A stretch of 62,236 nt of DNA, from positions 1 to 62,236 of the forward strand of contig JAGTXO010000087.1 in the NCBI GenBank assembly GCA_019448385.1, given 5' to 3'. Each line of letters begins with the position of its first letter. Within the stretch, counting starts at the first letter, position 1. The notes beneath the pieces are model-generated. The model did not search any database. It was not told where the DNA came from and worked only from the letters and a program-made list of their open reading frames with translations. Origin of the DNA: Diacronema lutheri (Eukaryota > Haptophyta > Pavlovophyceae > Pavlovales > Pavlovaceae). Position numbers and translations under genes: made by a program. Positions 1 to 11,643 of the stretch are shown piece after piece.

Positions 1-290
1 CGTGCTGCGAGAGGTGCGGGTTGCCCGGCGAGCCGCCCCACGAGACCGACCCCACGACGAGCGGACCTGCACGTCCGTCGGGCGACTCGAGCAGTTTTTG
101 GATGTAGTCCTCCGCGTCGACGCGCAGGCCGTCAAGCCGTGGTACGTGTCGATTCCCCTGTTGATCGAGGAAGTTGGCGATGAACCCGCGCTCGCTGGTC
201 GTGCAGCTCGTTGAGGTAGTAGATCTGCGTCTGCCCCGCGCGTTGGAGCAAAAACTTGTCGAGAGCGGTCGTGCCGCGAGAGCGACATGG
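1..290 (-). CDS. Partial protein of unknown family, running off the left edge
   Basis: Read on the minus strand this gives a protein-like stretch, LDKFLLQRAGQTQIYYLNEL, in one frame. It continues as RGFIANFLDQQGN, then GLRVDAEDYIQKLLESPDG, in the next frame. The two halves join if a single base is removed around position 120-130, with no room for an intron, so this is either a real frameshift or a sequence error. The 3' end lies outside the window and no start codon is evident. I do not recognise the family. The biased but sensible composition (aromatics, balanced charge) sets it apart from the Arg/Ala-rich noise of the other frames. Confidence 0.4.
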
Positions 291-617
291 CGGGCGCGCC
301 GCGGACCGCGCTGACGCGTGCGCGGGCCGCGCGGGCCCGTCGTGGTGGCCGGCGCCGGTGCGAGTGCAACGCGGCGCGCGCGTCGAGCAGCCCGAGGAGC
401 CGGATCGGGATCATGCGGCCGTCGGCGCGGCGCGCGGCTGCATCTCGCTTCGAGGCTGGCGGACGGTATTTTTTCCGCCGGTTGAGCGCTTCACTTTGGC
501 GTCAGCTCAAAAAACCGCTCGGGCGGGAACTCGGGCGCCCCTTTTCCCGGGGACCTTCCGGCTTCCGGGCGGATGGACGAAGTCCGTGAGGATCATGGAA
601 AATTCAAGTATAGATGG
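291..617. other. Intergenic, 3' flank of the Fanzor gene
   Basis: No convincing coding frame. The stretch lies directly downstream of the Fanzor-encoding gene, which reads towards it, and includes a short imperfect inverted repeat (GGTTGAGC near 480 against GCTCAAAAAACC near 505). Fanzor and TnpB guide RNAs usually arise from the 3' flank of their gene, so this is where one would look for a guide RNA. Nothing in the sequence alone proves one. Confidence 0.25.
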
Positions 618-3600
618 TCAAGCCAATCCGATCAGGGGCACGATCGCGCCCCGAGTGCAGCGCGGGCCGTTCGGAAGGACGTCCTTGTGAGGGAGCTCTT
701 CGCTTTGGCGAGCGGGGGAGCACGGACGCGCAGCGTTGCTGCGGCGGCGTGCGGGCGGCGAGCAGCGGTCGGGCTGCTCGCGACGAGGCCGGAGCAGACG
801 GCGCCGTGGCCGCCGGGCGCAGGTGACGCGCGCCGACGAGCCGTAGCGAGCGTCCTGTGATCCGACGGCGGTTGGAGCGGGCCGGCTGGTGCGGCGCGCT
901 CGGCCACGGGTGGCGGCGTGCACGGTCGTGCCGCGCGCGGCACGCGTCGCCAGCCGCGCGCGACCTGGGCAGAGCCCGCAAAGCGTCGACCGCTGCGCGG
1001 CTCGGCCGTGCGTCAACGCCGGCCGCGCTTCGGCCCGCGCGCGCTGCCGCCGCCGGCACTGGCGCTGGCAGCTCCGCGGGCGGGGGTGCGGGCGCGAGAG
1101 CCGCCGCCGCCACCGCCGCCGCGCCCGCCGCCGTCGTCGCCACCGCCGTCCGCCGCCGCCGCCTCCCCCGCCGTCATCGTCGTCGTCGCCGCCGCCGCCT
1201 CCGTCGCCGTCGCCGTCGCCGTCGCCCTCGCCGCCGCCGCCGTCGCCGCTGCCATCGTCGTCGTCGTCGTCGTCGCCCTCGTCGTCGCCCTCGTCGTCGC
1301 CGTCGCACTCGTCGTCGCAGTCGTCGCCCTCGCCGTGCACCATGCGCTCCTCACGCTCCCACACCTCGCCGCGCGCCCACCAGGCGAGCACGAGGGCAAA
1401 GCGCTCAGGCGTCGACGTGGTGTCGCGCCCGGCCGCGTGCGCCGCCATGTCGTGCACGTCGTAGAAGATGTTGCGCGCGGCGTTGTAGTCGCGGTGCACG
1501 GGCTTCTTGCCGCCGTTGCACGCCGGGCAGATGACGAGCGCGTGCACCGTGCGCGTGCCGCCCTTTGCCACGGGCAGGCGCGGGTTCTGCGCGAGCTCCG
1601 CGCCGCAGCGCTGCAGCCTGCCGCCCTTGGCGAGCCGCGGCATCGAGCAGTGCATCGACGTGTACGGCTCGGGCACGAAGACGGCCGCGACGCCGCGCCG
1701 CCGCAGCTCGCGCAGCAGCCCCACCTGGAAGGCGGGCGGCGCGCCCTTGGGCTGCGCGCCCTTGTGGTCGCGCAGCCACTTGCCCACGCACACGAGCAGC
1801 CGGTCGCGCGTCACGCCGTCGACACAGTGCGCCGCGATGAGCGCCTCGGCGACGCGCGCCGCGTTGGACCGCCCGCCGCTGTCGCGCCGCCAGCGCTCCT
1901 TCCGGCGCGCCGGCGCGTCGTACACGTGCTCGGCGGCGCGCTCGCGCACCCGCGCGCTCTCGCGGTGGAAGGCGATGTATTTGCCCGCGTCGAGCACCTT
2001 GGCGCTGTGCGCCTCGCCAAGCCGCGCCTCGTCCGCCTCCACGCTGAACTCCTCGCCGCGCCCGTCGGTGCGCACGCGCCGCCGCGCCGCGTTGGTCTTG
2101 GCCGTCTCGCGCGCAAAGCCCGCGGCGCGCGCGCGCGCGCGCTGCGTGAACTGCCGCCAGACGGCCGCCCGCCCGACGTGCGCAGAGTAGGTGGTGATGT
2201 TGCCCATGTTCGGGTCGGCCGCGACGACGACCGCCGCCTCGACGTCGATCGCCCGCCGCAGCTCGGAGCCGAGCGCGACGGCGATGCGCCCGTCCGGCCG
2301 GCGCCAGCGGTGCAGGACGCCCGAGCCGCCGGCCGGCGCCTGCGCCTTCGGCACGAGGACGGTCCCGACGGCGTGCACGGCGACGCCATCTGTCACCACC
2401 GACTTGACGGGCTGCCGGCCCGGGAGCGGCACGCGCGGCAGCGGCGCGAGGCCAACCCACGAGCGCCGCGCGTGCCACGGCAGATCGGCCGGCGGCCGCT
2501 CGCGCCCGGCGTAGTCGAAGACGCGGTTGGAGATGTCGAAGCGCGTCGCAAAGACCGCGTACCTGACGCGCACGTCCGACATCGGCGGGTGTGTTGCCGT
2601 TTGTGCCTGTCCACTTGATCGGCTCGCCATCGTGGTCGCGCAGGTCCAGCGCCTTGAGCCGCGCGCGCAGCTCCTTGCGCTCGTCATCCGAAAGCGTCAC
2701 CCAGATGGCGCTCGCGGCGAGGCGCACGTTGCGCGGCACCTGCGCGCAGCGCGCGGCGCGCGAGCGCGCGGGCGCGTGACCAACCTGGCCGCGGGGCGGC
2801 GCGCACGGCGGCGGCGCGCGCGCTTGGGCGCTCGGCGGCGGCAGCGGCAGCCACGCCTCGCGCGCACATTGTGCGTGCGCAGCGGCGCCACATTGTACCG
2901 CGGCGGCCGTCCGGTCAGCTGCGTGTGGATGTGCGCGAGCCGGCAGAGCAGCGCCTGCCCCTCGGCCACGTGCTGCAGGGTGCGGATCTGCACGAGGAAG
3001 TAGCGCGTCGTGTGCCGGTCGTAGTTCCACCTTTTCGTGGGCGTGCACTTGTAGTCGATCTTGTGGAGGACCATGTCGGGCAGGTGGCGGTCGAGCGCGG
3101 CGGGGCAGCCGACGCGCGCGCCCTCCACGTCGCCGCGCAGCAGCCGCTCGCACAGCTCGCGCACGCGCGCGTTTCGCTGCATCTCGGGCAGCGCGACGAG
3201 CGCCTCGTCGCGCTCGACTGCCGCGCGGACGACGTCGCGGAGCAGCCCGTTCACGACGCGCGATGGATGCATCAGGCACGCGGTGGACACCTGCGTCGCC
3301 TCCGCCTCGAGGATCTCCGTGAGGCCCACCGCGCAGACGGGCTGGACGCCCTCGGCCATCTCGCCGACGGCGCGCGCCGTCGCCGCCTTGGTCTGCGCGG
3401 CGGCTTGCTCGGCGGGCTTGCCTCGGGGCGCTGCACCGTACGTGCTCTCGTCCTTGTGCCAGCCGATGGCCGAGAAGATCGCACGGACGGTTCCCTTGTC
3501 CATCGTGGTCGACGTGTGCACGCTGGTCGACGGGCCGCCCGACGCCGCGCCGACGGCCTGCGCGCTCGCCACCGCAGCCTCGTCGCGCACCACCTTGTTG

Positions 3601-6600
3601 ATGACGCGGTACGCCTGTGTCGTGAGCCTGTGCACGGCCGCCGCGATGCGCCGCAGCTCCTTCCGCGCACCGGGCTGCGCCGTCACCGCCTGCGGCCCCG
3701 CGTTGAGCGTCGAGCGCTTGACCACGAAGCCCGGGAGCACGCTGACGCGCGTGCGCGCCGTCGCGCCGCCGGCGGCGCGCGCGCTCGGCGCAGCGGGCTC
3801 GTCCACGCGCGCGCGCTCGACGCCGCGCGCGCGGGGAACGCTCGGCGCGCGCGCGCCCGCGGCGTCGCGCGCGCTCGCGGCGGCACCCGCCGCGGCGCGC
3901 TTGCCCGCGGCGCCCGACTCGCCGTGCGCGCGAAGCGGCGCCGACGCCAATGCCGACGCCGCGCCCGCGCCGCCGCTGCCGCTGCCCGATACGCCCGCGC
4001 GCCGCTTCTGCTCGTCGCGCGTCTTGCGGAACTGGGCGACGAGGTCGCTGCTCACGTTGGCCTCAGGCTCCCACGTGTCGGCGCTCTCGTCGTAGCCCCG
4101 CCACCTGATCCGGAACTGGAACGTCACCTTCTTGCCCGCCTTGCGGCGCTCGTCGACGACCGCCTCGACCTCGTACGTGCGCGCCTCCTCGTCGACGCTC
4201 GCGCCCGCCGCGCTCGCGCCCGTGTCCGGCCACCCAGCGACCGTGCCGCCCAGCCTCTCGGCGGCCGCGCGCAGCTGCCGCTCGCGCTGGGCGGCCGCGG
4301 CGCCTCGCGCGACCAGCGCGGGCAGCATGCCCGCGCCGCCCGCGAGGCCGTGCGCGCCGACGCTGGCGGTCATCAGCGCGTCGAGGCACGCGAACGTTGC
4401 GAGCGCACGCGCGCCATCGTCGCCGCCGCGCGGCTGCGAGCGCACGACGGGCGATGGCCGCGGCTCCCCCTCGGCCGCGAGCAGCGGCCAGATCGCACTG
4501 GCCAGCGCGACGGCATGCGCGCCGACCGCGACGGCCACGTCCGCGTCGAGCGGCGCAAAGTCGTAGCGCACGAGCGCGGCCGGGCGCGAGTCGTCCGTCG
4601 GCCGGTCGGCGACGAGCAGCCCGACCGGGCGCGGCGGCTCGCCGGACGGCGCGGCGACGGGCACGCAGAGGAGCACGACGAGCAGGCGCGGCGTGCCGCC
4701 GAGCAGCGCGCGCGCGGCATCCGCCCCGTCGGCTCCGCCGCGCGCGGCCGCGGCGAGCAGCTCGGCCGCGCGCGTCGGGCCCAGCGCCGTGCGCGCGTCC
4801 TTGCGCGCGCGTGCGCGGGCCGTGTACGCGGCGCAGGCGTCGTCGAGCACCGCCGCGCTGGGCGCGGTGCCAGTCGTCGCCCACGCGCGCAGCGCGTCGC
4901 GCACCCGCGTGACGATCGCCTGGTCGACCGCCGCCTCGCCGGCAGCGTGCGCCGGCGCGCACGCCGGCGGTGCGGCGGCAGGCGCGAGCGCGGGCGCGCC
5001 GTCGGCGCCGTCAACGCCGACGGCGCCGTCGGCGCGCCGCCACGCGAGCTTCGCCTCGATCTGCTGCCGGACGGCGTGGCAGTGCCGGTCGATGCCGCGC
5101 GCGTCGTCGAGCGCGGCCAGCGCGTCCTCAGCGGCGGGACGGCCGCTCGCGTCCGCGACGGCCTGCAGGCAGAGCAGCGCGGCCGCACGCGCGTTGCACG
5201 CGCTCTGCGGCTCGGGCGCGAGCGCGAGCTCGAGCTCGAGCGGCGACGCGCCTCGCGCCGCGGCGATCGCGTCCATCAGCACGTCCAACCGCTGCACCAG
5301 CGCCCTGTGCGCGTCGCGCGGCGCGCCCGTCGACGGCGCGCGCGAGCGCGTCGCCAGGAGCCCGAGCGCGCGCGCCGGCGCGCCCGCCGGCGTGTGCAGC
5401 ACGAGCAGCGCCGCGCCCGCCAAGCTCGCGTTGCGCGTGACGAGCGCGAAGATGCGCGTCGCCTCGTGCGCGCCCACCGACGCCCAGATCGCAGCGCGAT
5501 CGGCGTCCGTCTGCGCGTCGCACAGGTCGCGCACGTCGTCCGGCGCGAGCAGCGCGCCGCCGCCGGCGGAGCGCGCGACGATCGCCCGCGCCTCCGCCAC
5601 GAAGACGGCCTGCGGCAGGTCGGCGTGGCGCGCGTCGACGATGGCGCGCGTCGCGTGCACGCCGAGCTCCACGCCGCGGTAGAAGGCGCGCGCGTTGGCC
5701 GCGCGCGCGTGCGCCGGCCGTCCGTCCGCGTTGCGCCTCGCGCGCGCCTGCTTGCTCGTGCGCGCGAGGCCGTCGCGTGGCGGTGGCGGCAGCGTGGCGA
5801 GGAAGCGCGCGGCGGGCGGCGGCGCGCGCACGCCGCGCTGCCGCCGTGCGATGGCCGCGAGCCGCCGGCCCGCCGCGCTGCCGCCCGCGCCGACGTGCTG
5901 CCGGCGGCCGAGCGCCGCCGGTGGCGGCGGCGGCGGCGGCGCGGCGGCGGGCGGCGGCGCGGCGGCGGGCGGCGGCGCGACGGCGGGCGGCGGCGCGGCG
6001 GCGGGCGGCGGCGCGGCGGCGGGCGGCAGCGGCGGCGGCGCGGCGGCGACGGCAGCACCAGTCGGCTTGTCCGCCCACGCACCCGAGACGCTGTCCCAGG
6101 CCTTGCCCGGTGGCGCGCGCCCACGCGGCCGCGGGTGGCGGGCTCGAGCGGCGGGGGGCGGGCGGCCGGCGCGCCAGTCGAAGACAGGTGCAACCGTGGC
6201 GGCAGGCGCCGAGTGCAGCGCGTCGGTCACAGAGCGCGTGGTGCGCGCGGCGACCGTGGCGCGCATGGCGGGCGGGCGGTGAGCAGCGCCCGCCGGCGCG
6301 CCGGCGGGCGCGGCAGCCGGCGCGCCGGCGGGCGCGGCCGCCTCGAGCCCGGCGGAGGCGCCGCGCTTGCGCTTGCGCGTGCCGCCGCGCGTGCGCCTGC
6401 GCGCGCGCCCGCCGCGCGCCCGTGCGGCCTGCGCGTCGCCAGCCGCGTCGCCGGCCGCGTCGCCGCGCCGCACGTAGACGATCGCGAACGCCTCCTCGCC
6501 GGTCCCGTCGACGCCGCCGCGCGCGCGGCGTAGGACCGACCGCCACTGCAGCCGCCGCGCGCGGCCGGGCTCGCACGCAAACCAGCGCCCACCGCGCCTG

Positions 6601-9600
6601 ACGACGGCCACAAAGTCGTCGTCGCGCCGCCCGCGCCGGCGCGTGCGCAGCAGCACGCACTGCACGTCGAGCCAGCCCTCGTGCCAGTCGGCCGTGCTGG
6701 GGGCGACGCGAATCGACTGCGGGAGCTCGACGCCAAAGCCGGCGAGGCGCACGATGTGCGCGACGATGACGCTCGAAATGGCGGGGGCGCTCGACGGGTC
6801 GTCCGCTGCAGCGAGCACCGCCTCGCCCCAGTGCTCACGCGTGACGCAATCCGCGTCCTCGACGTGCACGTGCGCCACGCTCGCGCCGAGCTGGTGCACC
6901 AACGCGCAGATGTCGGCGTCGACCGTCCTCTCCTCCTCGGCCGCCTCGGCCGTGCCGCGGGCGGCGGCGTCGCCCGCCGGCTGCCCGAGGTACGCGATCG
7001 CCCGCTCGACGGCCGCGCCCTCCGCACGCGCTGCGCTGTCGATCGCCGCATTGCCGACGGGCGCGCGCAGCGCCGCGATCGCGTCTTGCAACGCCGTCGC
7101 GTCGCCCGTCGCCGCCGCCGCCGTCACCGCCGCCGCGCTCGCGGTGCCGTGCGCGACGGCGTGCAGCGCGGCGGCGCGCGCGGCGGGGATGCGCCCGTCC
7201 AGCGCGAGCACGAGCGGCGGCCCGGCCGGCGTCTGCTGCCGCCGGTGCCGCCGGCTCGCAGCCGGGTGGTCGGCGCGCGCGCGCTCGAGCCGCGCGCGCC
7301 GCTCGACGACGCGCGCCCAGAAGGCCTGCACCCTCGGCTGCGCGAATGCAAGCCAGCCGGCGCCGCGCGTCACGACGTGCACGACGATCCGGTCCTCGTG
7401 CCTGAGGTACTGCACGTAGAGCGCTTTGCTCACGCCGAGGACGTGCATGCCGAGCTGCAGCTGATCGCGGTGCGGCTGCGGCGGCCCGTCCTCGTGCGCC
7501 GTGGCGCCCGCCTTGGTGAGCGTCTTCACCTCGACGAGGACCTGCTCGTTGTTTTCGGGGAGGATGGCGAGCCCGTCCGGCGAGAAGGCGAACGGCGCGC
7601 TCTTGTCGTGCGGGTCCGCACGCACCATCGGCAGGTTGCACACGACGGTGATGCCGTACGCGGCCGCCAGCTTGCGCAGCGCGACGGCCTCGCCGAGGAT
7701 GCCCGCGGTCGTCGCCTTGGTCCGCACCTCGCGCCGCCGCCGGTGCACGTACTCGTCGGTGAGCGTCTCGTGCGCGACGCCGGCGTTGTCGTTCACGACG
7801 TCGCCAACCTTGCTGCCCGTGACCTCCTCCCATCGCTCGTCGTGCCAGCGCGGGCTGCGCTGCGCGGGCGCGCCCGCGCCGACGGCGTCGAGCACGCGGC
7901 GCAGCGCTGTGCCGTCGGGCGCAGCAGGCACGCGCGCGCGGTCCTGGGCCTCGCGAGCGTCGAGGACGCAGCCCGTAGTGGAATGTTGGGGTAGGTCGAG
8001 CTTGCTCGCCTCGCCGTAGCGGCTCTCCAGCTGGCGCGGTGCGTCGGCAGGGCCGCCGTCCGTGCGCGCACCCGACGCGCCCGCCAGTGCACGGGGCGCA
8101 GCGTCCGAGGCGCCCGCCGCGCCCGCGCCGCCGCCAATCGCGCCAGCGCACGCGCGCGCCGCGACCTGCGGACGGCCAGCCGCAGGGACCTCGTCCGCTC
8201 GGCCGGCCGCTGCGTCGGCCGTCCGCTTGGCCACCTCGCGCACGTCTCCGAGCGCGAGCGTGGCTGGCGCCGTCCAGCTCCCGTTGCGTTTGTCCCAAAA
8301 TTTGAGCAGCCCGCCAAGGAAGGGCGTGCCCGTCGGGCGGTCCTCGGGCACCTCCGCCAGGATCGCGTCGACGCGCAGCGCGGCCGCCACATCGCAGAAC
8401 GCGCGCGCGGCGCGCGCCATCCGCTCGGCGCGCGCGCCGCCGTCGTCCGCCGCGCGGCGGATGGCGTGGCTCACGTGCGCGACGCGGAGCGAGACGACGG
8501 CGTGCGCCGGCGCGTCGGCGCCCGTGCCGAGCGTGTGCCGCCGGATGGCCAGCTGCCCATCGCCCATGCGCGGCGGCAGCGACGCGCACGCCGCGACGGT
8601 CGTCGTGCCGGCCGCGCTGTCGCACAGCCAGCTCGCCTCGCCGCCGCCCGCAAACTCAAAGGTCGCGAAGCCCTCGCGGCCGAAAAGCGCGACGAAGTGG
8701 TCGAGCACCGCCTTGTTGATCGCGCGCGCCGCCGGCCGCGTCGATGCGCCGCGGGCAGCGCCACCCGCCGCGCCGCGCGCATCGCTGCACGTCGCAGGGC
8801 AGGTGCAGCCGGACGCGCGCACGCCGTCCGACCGCGTCCGCGGCAGCTCGAGCTCGCGCACCTTGGGGCAGAACCAGAGCGGGTTGGACGCCTCGAGGCA
8901 CAGCACGACGAGCCGCCCGTCCGTGCCGGCCAGCGCGCGCGCGTCGCGCAGCAGCTCGACGGCGAGCTCGGACGTCGCCGCGTGCACCGCCGGCTCGCCC
9001 GTCGCGCGGTCGGGCGGGAAGAGGCCGCCGCCGACGAGCGGGCTGGGGCAGCGGCCGAGCATCACGAGCAGCGGCGGCGGCGGCGTCTGCGGCGCCTGCT
9101 GCCCGACCGCAGCCGCCGTCAGCCCGGCCAGGTCGGAGCTCGTGCGGAGGGCCTTGAGCGCGACGCGCGAGCCGGTGCCCGCCTGCTCGGAAAACGTGGC
9201 GAGCATGGCGCACGTGCTCGCCCTCGCGCCGCACTGCCAGCTGACGCGCGCGAGGAGGCCTTCCAGCGTGTCGTTTTCGCGCGGCCGCGTGACCGCGTCG
9301 AGCGCCGCCGGGCCGAGCTGGAGGCTGCCGGGCGTGACGCACAGCACCGCCTCGTGGTAGGCGCGCAGCAGCTCCCTCGGCAGCTGCTCGGCGGGCGTCG
9401 CCGCCTGCTCGCCCACCCACCGTACACCGTGGCCGCCGTCGCCCGCGCCCGCGAGCCGGACCGCCGGCCCGCCCGTGATCGCCGAGGTCGGTGGCGTGCC
9501 GAGCGCGTCGACGAGCGCGCGCACGGGCGCGACACGCCTGCGCGCAGCGTCCGCGCCGACGGCGAGCGCGGCGATCTGAGCGCCCTCCCATGCGCGCTCC

Positions 9601-11556
9601 CTCGCGTCGTCCCGCGCGGCCGCCGGCGCGGCGCCCGGCCGCGCGCCGGGCGGCACCGCGCACGCCGCCGCGACGACCTCCGCGCGCGCGCCGGCGGCGT
9701 CGGGCGCGTGCAGCTGCGCGAGCGCGCCAAAGAGCGCGGCGGCCGAGCGGTAGCGGCCGTGCGCCGCGACGAGCGCGTAGAGCACGCGCAGCGCGGCCAC
9801 GCCCGCCTGGTCGGGCGCGTCGCCAGCGATGCGCCCGACCTCCCACGTGCGCGTGGGCGGCGGGCTGCCGTCGGCCGGGTCCGGACGCAGCGCCCACGCG
9901 CGCTCGACGATCGCGTTGAACACGTCGCGCGCGGCGCCCTCGTCAAACTCGGCGGCGCCCGCCGCGTGCGCGCACCACCCGTGCACGCGCGACGTGGGCG
10001 CATCCACGGCGCGCTGCACGACGAGCACCGCCGGCCGGTCGACGCAGCCGAGGCTCACCGCCGCGTGCTTGCCCTCGAGCAGCGCCGCCGCCGCAGCCTC
10101 GACCAAGGCGTCACCAGGCGCGTCGCCGACGACGACGGCACAGCCGTCGCCGTACTCGGCCTGCATCGCGGCGACGCACGACGCGACAAAGTCGCCGCCC
10201 GCGGCCGCCGCGTGTCGCGCCGCCAGCATCCGGCGCGCGATGGCAAGCCAGACGTACTCGGCCGGCGCGCGCGCGGCGCGCGCGCGAGGCGCGCCGGCCG
10301 CGCCGCGTGCGCCAGCGCGTGCGCCTCCAGCGGCCGCAACGGCCGAGGCGGCTGGAGCGGCGGTGAGCGTGCGCCGCGCGCGCTTCGCCGGCCGCGCGAT
10401 GGGCGATGCACCCGCCGTCGCACCGCCCGCAGCAGCCGGTGCGGCCGCCACAGCGCCCGCCGCGACGCCACTCGTCACGACGCCCGTGGCGGGCGGCGCG
10501 GCGTCGGACGCGGCCGCCTCGACGGGCGTCGCGCAACTACCGCCAGCGGTCGCGGACGCGCCCGGCGACGCGTCGGCGAGGAGGTGGCGCAGCACGCCGC
10601 GCGCGAGCGCGACTCGCACGGCGAGCGTCAGCGCGCGCAGGCGGTCGGAAGGCGAGGCGTCGCGCTCGGCGTCGGCGGACGTGGCGGCAGCAGGCGGGGC
10701 GGCGGGCGGCGCGGCGGCGGACTGGGCGGCCGCCGGCGCAACCTCGTCGGCCTTGGCCAGCCAGACGAGCCCGGCGACTGCGAGCACGACGCTGTACGCG
10801 CCGACATCGTCACCCGCAACGCGCGCCAGCCGGGCGTGGGCGTCGGCCTCGGACACGGCGACGCGGAAGAGCACGTCGTCGCGGGCAGCTTGCTCGGCAA
10901 ACTGACGCAGCTGCTTGGCCATCGTCACGCCGGCGACGCACGCCTCGCCCGCCTCTGCCTCGACCTGCTCGTCCTGGCCGATGGCGGACGCGCCGGCCTC
11001 GGCGCCACCGTCGAGTGTCCGGCGGCGCTCGAGGGCAAAGCCACGCACACAGACGCTCTGGAGGCCGCCGAGCGCGCCCGCCTTCTCGTGCAGCGCGCAC
11101 GACAGCTCGACCACCGAGTCCACGCGCGTCGCGGCGGCGCCCCCCCGCTCGCCGCGCGTGGGCGCGCGCACGACGAACACCGTGAATTGCGCGCGCTTCG
11201 CCGCGCGCGCCGACGCGCACGCGTGCTTCAGGAGCCGGCAAAGCGCGGGCCTTTGCGCCGCTGCGCCCCGCGTGCACAGCAGCAGTTGGCCGCGCTCGTC
11301 GCCCAGCTCCTGCTCGACGGCGGCCTCGAGCGCGTCGTCCGTCAAATCGCCGTGCTCCGTCGAGGCGAGCGCGCGCGCAGCCGCGAGCGCCAGCTCGCCT
11401 GCGCCCGCGCGCCGCCGGCGGCGCGCACCGGCGGGCGCGTGCGGCGCCGACGCGTATGACGACGCCGCCGCGTCCGCGCGCGCACACGCGGCGCGCAACG
11501 CCTCACGCGCCGAGGCGGCCGCGCGCGCCCTGGGCGCGAGCCTCAAGAACGTGCGC

Positions 11557-11643
<87 letters not shown>

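Noticed and set aside
918-2618. Long plus-strand frame opposite the Fanzor
   Set aside because: Arg/Ala/His-rich translation with no domain; it is the complement of the conserved minus-strand gene.
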